Source of the DNA: Thiospirochaeta perfilievii
Lineage (GTDB): Bacteria > Spirochaetota > Spirochaetia > DSM-2461
Length of the DNA stretch: 64,000 bases
Assembly (NCBI RefSeq): GCF_008329945.1
Contig: NZ_CP035807.1
Span: 1,550,001-1,614,000 of the forward strand
Direction of reading: 5' to 3'
Shown: piece by piece, positions 52,606-60,939 of the stretch
Position numbering within the stretch: the first letter of the stretch is position 1
How the letters are laid out: every line of letters starts with the position of its first letter
The notes under the pieces: generated by a model
The model's database searches: none
What the model was told of the DNA's origin: nothing
The model's input: the letters and a program-made list of their open reading frames with translations, nothing else
Made by a program: the position numbers and the translations under genes

Positions 52606-53304
52606 ATGACAAGTAAGTTGTTCTACAATTATGATAAAAAACAGATTCCAATAGGGATAAAAAAAAGTAAAAGAAAGAGCATTGTGCTAAATATAACATC
52701 CAATGGAGAAGTTTTAGTTAAAGCTCCTAACTTTATAACAAATATCGATATTATGAGTTTTATTGATAAACACAAACTATGGATTGAAAGAAAGCTCAAC
52801 GAACATAATATAAACTCTAATAGACATAAGTTTATAATTGGAGAGTCTATACCCCTAGAGGGTGTAAATAGAGAACTATGCAAAAAAAACAATATAACAA
52901 AAACTGCTCTAATTAGAGATAAGATATATATAGGTTATAAAAAATTAGATATAGAGAGGGAACTAATAAAGTGGTATAGAAGTTATGCAAGGAAGAAATT
53001 AACCTCTCTCTCAAAATACTATTGCAGTGAATTAGGTGTTACATTTAATAATATTTATATAAAATCCACAAAAACAAGATGGGGAAGCTGTAGTGGTAAG
53101 AAAAATCTAAATTACAACTGGAAAATAATTTTAACACCAGAACATCTAATAAAATATCTAGTAATCCATGAAGTTTCTCACCTAGTCGAGATGAATCACT
53201 CAGTCAATTTTTGGAAAATAGTTAATAGATTTGACAAAAACTATAAAAAAAATAGGGCTGAACTACACCAGCATAGCTACCTTTTAAACTATTTTTTAGA
53301 GTGA
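52606..53304 (+). CDS. YgjP-like (DUF45) metallopeptidase
   Basis: A 232-aa soluble protein of the SprT/YgjP type. The zinc motif HEVSH lies in KYLVIHEVSHLVEMNHSVNFW, preceded by TKTRWGSCSGKKNLNYNWKIILTP, which is diagnostic for DUF45. The N-terminal half is beta-rich (RKSIVLNITSNGEVLVKAP). Start at ATG 52606 because the upstream TTG frame lacks a ribosome site; none is obvious for the ATG either. The 3' end overlaps the convergent GDPD gene by 9 nt. Confidence 0.85.
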   Translation: MTSKLFYNYDKKQIPIGIKKSKRKSIVLNITSNGEVLVKAPNFITNIDIMSFIDKHKLWIERKLNEHNINSNRHKFIIGESIPLEGVNRELCKKNNITKTALIRDKIYIGYKKLDIERELIKWYRSYARKKLTSLSKYYCSELGVTFNNIYIKSTKTRWGSCSGKKNLNYNWKIILTPEHLIKYLVIHEVSHLVEMNHSVNFWKIVNRFDKNYKKNRAELHQHSYLLNYFLE

Positions 53305-54120
53305 ATCAGATTTAAGTTCATTAACAACTTTAATCAAAAGCCTTGGATCATCTGTCATAACCCCATCTACACCTAGTTTGAACAATCTCCTCATTTCATA
53401 CTCACTGTTTATTGTCCAAACCTGTATCTTTATACCTCTTTTATGAAGAACCTTTATAAAATACCTAGTTACAACTAGAGTTCCATTGGAGGTTACAGGT
53501 ACTTGCATTACAGGGGGTTTTATTAAAAATCTAGAGATAGACCTAAACAGTTTTAGCTTTGTTAAAACAACTCTTAACCTAACTTCACTACGCCCATAGG
53601 ATGTTGCAACTCTATTTGATATTTTTCTAATACTCTTAAGATTTTCACTATGGAAAGAAGCGACTACAACCCTATCAAAAGCATCATATTTTTCTAATAG
53701 ATTATACATCCCTTTTACAAGTTTACTGTCCTTATCCTTTAAATCAACATTAAATCTAGTATCTGGAAAGTTAATAAGAACATCTTCAAAGGTCATAAGT
53801 TTAATATTTTTACTAGAGAAAGGTCTTTTACCACTCTTATCAATATATAAAAACCCAAGGTCAAGTTCACATAAGTCTGACCATCTCCTTGTTGAGACCT
53901 TGGATTTATTACCATCAAGTTGCCAGGTATCCTCATCGTGCCAGACAAAGATAACTCCATCAACACTAATATGAACATCCGTTTCAATAATATCTACACC
54001 TAAATCAACAGCACTTTGGAAGGCTAAACTTGAGTTTTCAGGATAGTACTTAGAATCACCACGATGGGCGATTACTTTAATTTTTTTATCAAAAAACTTA
54101 TAATCCTTATACAAACTCAT
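53296..54120 (-). CDS. Glycerophosphodiester phosphodiesterase
   Basis: A 274-aa TIM-barrel enzyme that hydrolyses glycerophosphodiesters to glycerol 3-phosphate and an alcohol. Catalytic and metal residues are in IAHRGDSKYYPENS, IIETDVHISVDGVIFVWHD and FNVDLKDKD. No signal peptide, so cytoplasmic. TAAGGAGGTAA precedes ATG 54120 and lies within the end of ftsK, which it overlaps by 14 nt, so it is co-transcribed with ftsK. Confidence 0.92.
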   Translation of the reverse strand: MSLYKDYKFFDKKIKVIAHRGDSKYYPENSSLAFQSAVDLGVDIIETDVHISVDGVIFVWHDEDTWQLDGNKSKVSTRRWSDLCELDLGFLYIDKSGKRPFSSKNIKLMTFEDVLINFPDTRFNVDLKDKDSKLVKGMYNLLEKYDAFDRVVVASFHSENLKSIRKISNRVATSYGRSEVRLRVVLTKLKLFRSISRFLIKPPVMQVPVTSNGTLVVTRYFIKVLHKRGIKIQVWTINSEYEMRRLFKLGVDGVMTDDPRLLIKVVNELKSDSL

Positions 54121-56650
54121 TTACCTCCTTATGGCTATCTGGGACTCTTAATATCTCCCTAGGCTTACTACCATTTTGTGGACCGATTATACCCCTCTCC
54201 TCCATCTCTTCTACTAGCCTAGCAGCCCTATTATATCCAATTTTCAATCTTCTTTGTAGAAATGAAGCGGATGCTTTACCAGCTGTAATAACAATTTCCA
54301 AAGCTCTATTAAAAAGAGGATCATCACCAAAAAAGGAGTTATCTGAATCGTCATCCCCTTCATCATCTTCATCCATAAAAATTTCATCATCTATATATTC
54401 TGGCTCACCTAAACCTTTAACATAATCAACAACACTTTCTACCTCTTCATCTGATAAGAAGGATCCTTGAATTCGCACAGGGAATGGATCCCAAGAGGAT
54501 GTAAATAACATATCCCCACGACCTAGAAGCTTCTCTGCACCCATTCCATCTAAAATTATCCGTGAGTCTGTCTTACTGGAAACCATAAAAGCAATTCTAG
54601 ATGGGAAGTTAGCCTTTATTAAACCTGTAATAACATCGATAGATGGTCTTTGAGTTGCTAATACAAGATGTATACCTACCGCACGACTCATTGCAGCAAG
54701 ACGGGCCAATATCGCTTCTAACTCCTTACCAGATGTAGCCATAAGGTCTGCAAACTCATCTACTATTAATACAAGATATGGTAATTTTGTAGTTGCAATT
54801 TTCTGCTCTTTAATTCTTTTATTATAAGATTTAATATCCCTTACACCCATAGAATCTAATAGAGCATATCTTCTTTCCATTTCATATAGGCACCACTGTA
54901 TAGCCTGGAATGCTCTTTTAGGGTCTGTTATTACTGGAGTTAATAAGTGGGGAATCCCATTGTAAAGTTTTAACTCTACAATTTTAGGGTCAACCATAAT
55001 TAATTTTACATCGTTATGGGATCTTTTACATAGTATTGAACATATTAATGAGTTTACACACACCGACTTACCTGCTCCTGTTGCTCCAGCAATTAGAAGA
55101 TGGGGTGTTTTTGCCAAGTCTATAATTTTATTATCACCATTGATACTTTTCCCAAGTACAATTGGAACAGCATCTTCATCGAAGCTTTTTTCATCTGCAT
55201 CAATAAGTTCACTAAATGTTACTATAGATCTTTTTTTATTAGGAACCTCTATACCAACAGCGTGTTTTCCTGGAATAGGGGCTACTATTCTAACGCTAGA
55301 AGCTGCTAATCCTAGGGCTATATTATCCGATAAATTTACAATTTTTGACAACTTAACCCCAGGTGCAGGAAGAAGTTCAAACATTGTAATAACTGGCCCC
55401 TTCTTTATTCCAGTAACTTTTCCTTTTATATTAAACTCTTCCAATGTTTGTTCTAATATTGCAGCCGATCTTTTAGTTGCATCATCAATTTCTTGATATG
55501 AGTTGTCCTCTGAAACGTTTAATATTCCACCTACAGGAACTATATAATCTTCACTTCTATTTATATCATCATAGGAGTCTTCTTCGGGCATTAATATTCG
55601 AGTCTTTCTCTCTGTCTTAACATCACTATCCTCAGAAGAATCATCTTCAGAATAATCATCTTCATAATCCCTAGACAGAAACTCTATAGCTGGATCCTCT
55701 TCAAAAACAATGTTTGAGTCAGCACTAAATGTCTCTATATCATCAAAACTATTTATAAATGCGTATTCATCCTTTGTTAGCTCTGTATTAATAATATCAC
55801 TAAAGTTTTTATTAGTTTCATCATAAGCATCAATATCAACTTCCTCGGTAGTCTCAGGAAAAGTTGGTTCCTCAAATGGAATAGAACGACCCTTCTCATC
55901 ATCCTCTTCCTCAATATAATACTCTTTAATTTCATTTTTTATTTGAGAAATCTGAAAACTTAAATCTTCTGCCTGATCTTCATCTTCATCTTCAACATCA
56001 AGTTCATCTTCAACATCAAGTTCATCTTCAACATCAAGTTCATCTGCAACATCAAGTTCATCTGCAACATCAAGTTCATCTGCAACATCAAGTTCATCTG
56101 CAACATCAAGTTCAATTTCTTCCTCTTCAGCAACAATATGGACAGGAAGTTGCTCTTCAAGTTCATCGATAACTCCAAAGGGATTTTTAACATTACTAGT
56201 AGCATCAGAAACTTCATTTTCACTACTATCTGTTAATCTCTTTACAACAATTCTACTAGATAAAATTAAAATTAATATAAAACCTAACAGAATTAAAATA
56301 GATCCCCACTCCCTACCTGGAGTATCAAAGTACTTATGTAAAAAACTTATAACTGGATCTAGATTATCTGTGAACATTATTTTTATCATTGTAGAAACAG
56401 GGAAGAATATAACTATTGATGCAATTGAATAATAAAATAGTCGCTTATTTAGGGGTTTCTTAATTATTAAATAGGCTCCTAAAAATAATAATGCTGGTAA
56501 AAACAGTGATGAAACAAAAAATGCATTATATAAAAACCTAGAAAAGGGATCTCCAGTAAAGCCTAAAAACAGGATTAATAATAATATTAGCTGTAAAGTA
56601 CCTGCAACTAATAAACTATAAGCTGCAGCCTTGTCTTGTTTTTTTAACAA
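54107..56650 (-). CDS. ftsK: DNA translocase FtsK
   Basis: An 847-aa septal DNA pump. Four membrane helices fill residues 1-150, then a long acidic linker (about 150-390) that includes seven hexapeptide repeats of the type DELDVA/DELDVE, then the motor (Walker A LIAGATGAGKSVCVNS, Walker B LVLIVDEFADLM) and a C-terminal winged-helix gamma domain (LQRRLKIGYNRAARLVEEMEERGIIG) that reads polar DNA motifs. The start is TTG 56650 with AAGGAG 7 nt upstream. It supports chromosome dimer resolution and segregation. Confidence 0.95.
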   Translation of the reverse strand: MLKKQDKAAAYSLLVAGTLQLILLLILFLGFTGDPFSRFLYNAFFVSSLFLPALLFLGAYLIIKKPLNKRLFYYSIASIVIFFPVSTMIKIMFTDNLDPVISFLHKYFDTPGREWGSILILLGFILILILSSRIVVKRLTDSSENEVSDATSNVKNPFGVIDELEEQLPVHIVAEEEEIELDVADELDVADELDVADELDVADELDVEDELDVEDELDVEDEDEDQAEDLSFQISQIKNEIKEYYIEEEDDEKGRSIPFEEPTFPETTEEVDIDAYDETNKNFSDIINTELTKDEYAFINSFDDIETFSADSNIVFEEDPAIEFLSRDYEDDYSEDDSSEDSDVKTERKTRILMPEEDSYDDINRSEDYIVPVGGILNVSEDNSYQEIDDATKRSAAILEQTLEEFNIKGKVTGIKKGPVITMFELLPAPGVKLSKIVNLSDNIALGLAASSVRIVAPIPGKHAVGIEVPNKKRSIVTFSELIDADEKSFDEDAVPIVLGKSINGDNKIIDLAKTPHLLIAGATGAGKSVCVNSLICSILCKRSHNDVKLIMVDPKIVELKLYNGIPHLLTPVITDPKRAFQAIQWCLYEMERRYALLDSMGVRDIKSYNKRIKEQKIATTKLPYLVLIVDEFADLMATSGKELEAILARLAAMSRAVGIHLVLATQRPSIDVITGLIKANFPSRIAFMVSSKTDSRIILDGMGAEKLLGRGDMLFTSSWDPFPVRIQGSFLSDEEVESVVDYVKGLGEPEYIDDEIFMDEDDEGDDDSDNSFFGDDPLFNRALEIVITAGKASASFLQRRLKIGYNRAARLVEEMEERGIIGPQNGSKPREILRVPDSHKEVNEFV
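55988..56114 (-). repeat. Seven tandem 18-bp repeats in ftsK
   Basis: Units of 18 bp encode the hexapeptides DELDVA (four copies) and DELDVE (three copies) in the FtsK linker. The near identity within each class points to recent slippage expansion. Confidence 0.88.
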
Positions 56651-56724
56651 TTCAATTCTCCTTATTAAAATGTATCGGAATAATTAAACTATTTTTAACC
56701 TTAAATTGAGTCTAAAAATGGATA

Positions 56725-58869
56725 TTACTCTATATCGCTATATATTTGCTTAATAATTTCATAGGGCTGGACATCATACTCTTCATGACCATAATAGATT
56801 GCGGCTTTAATTATTTTAGGAACATAATTCCTAGTCTCCTTAAAAGGAGCAGCCTCAATAAACAGCTCATCAGGTAGGTCACCCCACAATCTTTGCCAAC
56901 TCCAAACATTTCCAGGCCCTGCGTTATAAGCCATAAGAGATATAGGATATGTATAAAACCTATCAACTAACCAATCTATATATGTACCACCTAGTAGAAT
57001 ATTTATATCTGGATCATTTAGATCGGGAATACCCATCCCAATATCGTTAGCTTGCTCAACTGCTGTTTCAGGCATCAATTGGGATAACCCAACAGCTCCA
57101 GCTGATGATACTACATCCATATCAAAACCACTCTCAGTTCTAATTAAACCAGAAAATAGAGTTGGTGGGAAATTATATAATTGTGCTATTTCAACAATTT
57201 TATTTTTGTAAGGTAGGGGATAATATAGAGGAAAGCTCTCCTTGTTAAGGGGAACACCTGCACTTGCCATAAACCTAAGAGTTTCTAAATGTTTTCCCTC
57301 ATTTGTAAGAAGAGTTGCAACTTTAATCGAAACAGAGTAATTAAGATCTTTAACTTGCTTAGAAAAGTTTAAAGCCTCATCTTCTAATCCAAAGTCTAAA
57401 AATCCACCAATCCACTTATCATTACTATTTAGCTCTACCGGCTCTAAAGGATCTTCTAGTATTAAATTAGACTCCCTTTTAAGTAGTGCATTTGCTATAT
57501 ATGAATAATAAGTATAACTATCACTGGTAACAATTTTGTCTAATTCATCTATTATAGATTTATTCTTATTTTCACTATCGATATAATTATAAAAGTACAT
57601 TCTGGAGATAATCCAAGAGACTCTTGATTTATCACTTAAGTCTCCATATTTTTCAACAATAGGTTGTATCTCCAACATAGACTCCCACTCCTTATTTTGT
57701 ACAAGGGCGGTAATAATATGATCAATTATATCTGAGGCGTAGTTCTCACCACTTAGTTTATCCACATAAAAGTTTAAATTTGACACAACACGATCCCTAC
57801 CAATATGGGATAGACTTAAAAGATAGAGCCAAATTGCATCATCCTTTGTTTTACCCATTTTAATATATTGAATCTCAGTTTCTAATAAATTTATAACATT
57901 TGAATAGCTCTCGATATTGAAAAACAGAGAGGCGTAAGAGACTAAACCGTTATGATAACTCTCCTCAGGAGAAACTCCTACAGCATATTTAAAAGCAGAT
58001 AGATTTGATGATATATATCTTGAATCCTTTATAATCTTTGATACATTTCTAATAGATTGCTCTGTTGAGAATATCCAATCCTCTGTATAGAGTAGATTTC
58101 GTATAATCTCCTGTGCCTCAGTGTTTTCCCCCCCACTAGCAAGGGCCAATGCTTTAAAATAATCCTTTTCATTCCGGGAGAAACCTTCTCCATATTTTGG
58201 ATAGACATCAATAAAGGAGTAAGCTCTTTTTAAAAGTGGGGATAGTGGTTGATTTAGAAATAGAGAACGATACTCATTCTCCCATGTAGGAATACCTAAT
58301 CTAGCACTTGAAACTGTTTTAAGCATATCTAGTTCATAATTAGCATAATCAGTATAATTTGACCTATCTAAGTTTTCAATATAAGGAATAACCTGAGAGT
58401 CCTTCTTTTGCCAATAGAGGGCTTCGATTAACTGTTTAGTTATCCATGGGAAGTCACCCTTATACGTATCTAAAAAATCTATAGCGTGGGCTTCAGCTTT
58501 TACATAATCCCTCTCTGCTAATAGCTGCTTTAATAGCTGGTTTGCAGCCTTTGGACCATAGTAGGAGTCTCTATTTTGAATCTCTTGATATAATAATTTG
58601 TTACTAAAAAGAAGCATATTATTATTCTTATAAACAAAGGACATATAATATGAAGCCCCTTTCCCTAGGCGATTAATCTCTTTAATACTATTTTTTAAGT
58701 AATCCACCTCTAATATAAAATTATAATCCTTGTTTGCAACCTTATTTAAAAATTCTTCTTTTTTTAGACCATATACTCGATTAAATGAGCAGGAGTGAGT
58801 AAGTAATATCATTAACATAACAGAAAAACCTAATATAGTTTTTCTTACATCTAATTTATTTAACAACAA
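56725..58869 (-). CDS. Lytic murein transglycosylase lipoprotein (SLT family)
   Basis: A 714-aa outer- or inner-membrane lipoprotein (lipobox LLTHSC). A long helical solenoid (about residues 40-560) precedes a C-terminal SLT catalytic domain: SGLIRTESGFDMDVVSSAGAVGLSQLMPETA with the catalytic Glu, then GGTYIDWLVDRF, MAYNAGPGNVWSW and FKETRNYVPKI. It resembles Slt70-type enzymes that cleave glycan strands. TTG 58869 follows AAAGGT. ftsK follows after 74 nt on the same strand. Confidence 0.92.
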   Translation of the reverse strand: MLLNKLDVRKTILGFSVMLMILLTHSCSFNRVYGLKKEEFLNKVANKDYNFILEVDYLKNSIKEINRLGKGASYYMSFVYKNNNMLLFSNKLLYQEIQNRDSYYGPKAANQLLKQLLAERDYVKAEAHAIDFLDTYKGDFPWITKQLIEALYWQKKDSQVIPYIENLDRSNYTDYANYELDMLKTVSSARLGIPTWENEYRSLFLNQPLSPLLKRAYSFIDVYPKYGEGFSRNEKDYFKALALASGGENTEAQEIIRNLLYTEDWIFSTEQSIRNVSKIIKDSRYISSNLSAFKYAVGVSPEESYHNGLVSYASLFFNIESYSNVINLLETEIQYIKMGKTKDDAIWLYLLSLSHIGRDRVVSNLNFYVDKLSGENYASDIIDHIITALVQNKEWESMLEIQPIVEKYGDLSDKSRVSWIISRMYFYNYIDSENKNKSIIDELDKIVTSDSYTYYSYIANALLKRESNLILEDPLEPVELNSNDKWIGGFLDFGLEDEALNFSKQVKDLNYSVSIKVATLLTNEGKHLETLRFMASAGVPLNKESFPLYYPLPYKNKIVEIAQLYNFPPTLFSGLIRTESGFDMDVVSSAGAVGLSQLMPETAVEQANDIGMGIPDLNDPDINILLGGTYIDWLVDRFYTYPISLMAYNAGPGNVWSWQRLWGDLPDELFIEAAPFKETRNYVPKIIKAAIYYGHEEYDVQPYEIIKQIYSDIE

Positions 58870-58904
58870 ATATATACCTTTATATCCCTATTTAATTTAC
58901 TTTC

Positions 58905-58934
58905 TTGACATTTAAAGTTTACTAATACCATAAT
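58905..58934 (+). promoter_or_regulatory. Strong promoter for the TPR-Mrr gene
   Basis: A consensus TTGACA (58905-58910), 18 nt, CATAAT (58929-58934), then exactly 6 nt to ATG 58941, with no ribosome site. The transcript should start at the ATG. Confidence 0.7.
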
Positions 58935-58940
58935 AACTCT

Positions 58941-60284
58941 ATGACAACAAACTTTATAGCGCTTATAATAATAATCTTAGTTCTAACTGCATCTGTAGGT
59001 ATAGTGTTTTATTTTAAAAACAGTGCCGGACATAAAGTAGAAACTAAAAAAGATAGAAAAACACTTTTAAAAGAGGCTACTAGGAAGCTAGCACATAACC
59101 CTAGAGATCCATCAGCTTTATTGATTTTAGCAGATATATATTATAATGAAAACAACTTTGATAAAGCATTACAAACATATAGGATACTTCTAGATCTTTG
59201 TGCAACAAATTCCCAATTGGATCAAGGTTTAATTAACTTTAGATATGGGATGTGTGCATATAATTTAAACTCTATGGAAACCGCATATAAGTCACTCCTA
59301 TTCTCCTGGAGTTTAGATAAAGAGAACTACACATTAAACTCTACATTAGGTAAGATTGAGTATAAATTAAAAAAATACGATAAGGCAGCAGGTTTGTTAA
59401 AACAGTGTGTTGACTCTAGACCTAGTGATATTGAAAACAGAAAATATCTTGGACTTAGTTTTTTTAAATTAAAGGATTACAAGCTAGCTTATCCCCACCT
59501 TGCAAAAGCTGTTGAGGCGGACTATAGCGATAAAGAGACTATTTTCAACTTTGCTAAATGTTGTCATAAGGTAAATCAAACAGATAGAGCTTTAAAACTC
59601 TTTACTGGTCTTAGACAGGACGCGATATGGGGTCCTAATGCAGCACTATTTGCTGGAACTATTAATACTACACTACGTAATTACGATGACGCAATTGTAG
59701 ACTTTGAAGTTGGTTTAAGACACAAGAATATCTCATCTGATGTTAAAATTGAGATGTATTATCGATTAGCCCTAGTATTTGCTAAGACAGGTCAACATGA
59801 AGATTCAATAAATAATCTACGTAAGGTAAATACTCTAGCTCCGAACTATAAAGATGTACCTATTTTACTTAATAGATTTAAAGAGTTATCCCTAAATAAA
59901 AATTTAGGTACTTATTTAAATGCACAAACTCCTGAGTTTATTAACCTTTGTAAAAACATAGTCTCTGCCACATTTTCCAAATCTTCAATTAAGATAACCG
60001 ATATAGTCCAGGGAAGTTCAGACTTTATCGAGATTGTAGCCGAAGTAAAGAATAGAAAGTGGGAGGATATTATCCTTTTTAAATTTATGAGATCTGAACG
60101 AGATGTAGGGGAATTAATTATAAGAGAGTTATATGCAAGACTAAAGGACACTAGAGCTGGTAGAGGTTTCTGTTTCACCATAGGAAACTATACAGAGGGT
60201 GCACAGAGTTTTGTAGAAGCTAGACTTATCGACTTAATAGATAAGCCTAAACTCCTAAAATATCTAAATAAAATAGATAGCTAA
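58941..60284 (+). CDS. Membrane-anchored TPR protein with a C-terminal Mrr-like nuclease fold
   Basis: A 447-aa protein: N-terminal helix (FIALIIIILVLTASVGIVFYF), about six TPR units (residues 45-330, for example PSALLILADIYYNENNFDKALQTYR), then about 100 residues similar to the Mrr restriction-endonuclease fold: FIEIVAEVKNRKWEDIILFK, VGELIIRELYARLKDTRAGRG, FTIGNYTEGAQSF, LIDLIDKPKLLKYL. The expected (Q/E)xK catalytic motif reads LFK, so cleavage is doubtful. Such an anchored fusion is more likely a DNA- or protein-binding device than a restriction enzyme. Apparently leaderless. Confidence 0.75.
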   Translation: MTTNFIALIIIILVLTASVGIVFYFKNSAGHKVETKKDRKTLLKEATRKLAHNPRDPSALLILADIYYNENNFDKALQTYRILLDLCATNSQLDQGLINFRYGMCAYNLNSMETAYKSLLFSWSLDKENYTLNSTLGKIEYKLKKYDKAAGLLKQCVDSRPSDIENRKYLGLSFFKLKDYKLAYPHLAKAVEADYSDKETIFNFAKCCHKVNQTDRALKLFTGLRQDAIWGPNAALFAGTINTTLRNYDDAIVDFEVGLRHKNISSDVKIEMYYRLALVFAKTGQHEDSINNLRKVNTLAPNYKDVPILLNRFKELSLNKNLGTYLNAQTPEFINLCKNIVSATFSKSSIKITDIVQGSSDFIEIVAEVKNRKWEDIILFKFMRSERDVGELIIRELYARLKDTRAGRGFCFTIGNYTEGAQSFVEARLIDLIDKPKLLKYLNKIDS

Positions 60285-60321
60285 ATAAACATTATATTTA
60301 AGGAAGAGAGGCAAATCGTAT

Positions 60322-60939
60322 CTACTTTAAGATAAGAAAATGTCTCTCGTCCACTAAAAATGGAACCTTAACCGGAATAATATCACTAAATGATATAAGA
60401 CTTGCAATAACATTAAGCTCCTCTACTATTGTCTCTTTACGCCCCTTATAGGCAAATATCTGACCGTTATTATTTAACAAAGATAATAGACACTCTGTTA
60501 TAGGTACTTCCATGGGAGTAAACGCTCTAAATGTAACTAAATCAAAGCGCTCTGTTATATCTTCTACAGCGGACTCTCTAATTATTACATTCTTAAGACC
60601 TAGGGTTAAAACTGCATTTCTAAGAAAGTTACACCGTTTCCCCGATCTCTCTATTAGGTGAAATTCCACTTCAGGGAAAAAAATAGCTAAAGGGATTCCT
60701 GGGAAACCTCCACCGGAACCAACATCTGCTATTTTTTTAGGACCAAACTCTTTTATAGAAAGAACCCCAGAAAGGGAGTCTAAAATGTGTTTAATTACAA
60801 AGGTATCCCCACTAGCATTAACTAGACCATATTTTGGATTAAAGAGCATAACTTCATCAATATAATCATTTATCAACTCTAGCTGCTCATTAGAGTAATC
60901 AATATTTAAGCTTTTTAAACCATCAATTAAAACTGACAC
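60322..60939 (-). CDS. rsmG: 16S rRNA (guanine(527)-N7)-methyltransferase
   Basis: A 205-aa AdoMet-dependent methyltransferase. IADVGSGGGFPGIPLAIFFPEVEFHLIERSGKRCNFL is the AdoMet site and RAFTPMEV is the family's RA(F/V) motif. GTG 60939 shares a base with the mnmG stop codon, so translation is coupled. Third gene of the mnmE-mnmG-rsmG operon. Confidence 0.95.
   Translation of the reverse strand: MSVLIDGLKSLNIDYSNEQLELINDYIDEVMLFNPKYGLVNASGDTFVIKHILDSLSGVLSIKEFGPKKIADVGSGGGFPGIPLAIFFPEVEFHLIERSGKRCNFLRNAVLTLGLKNVIIRESAVEDITERFDLVTFRAFTPMEVPITECLLSLLNNNGQIFAYKGRKETIVEELNVIASLISFSDIIPVKVPFLVDERHFLILK

Noticed and set aside
55960-56223. 87-aa Met/Leu/Asn-rich ORF over the ftsK repeats
   Set aside because: It is another frame of the 18-bp tandem repeats inside ftsK; the composition reflects the repeat and there is no ribosome site.
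58941-60284. TPR-Mrr protein as an active type IV restriction enzyme
   Set aside because: Membrane anchoring, the TPR array and the missing (Q/E)xK residue argue against restriction; a binding role is more likely.
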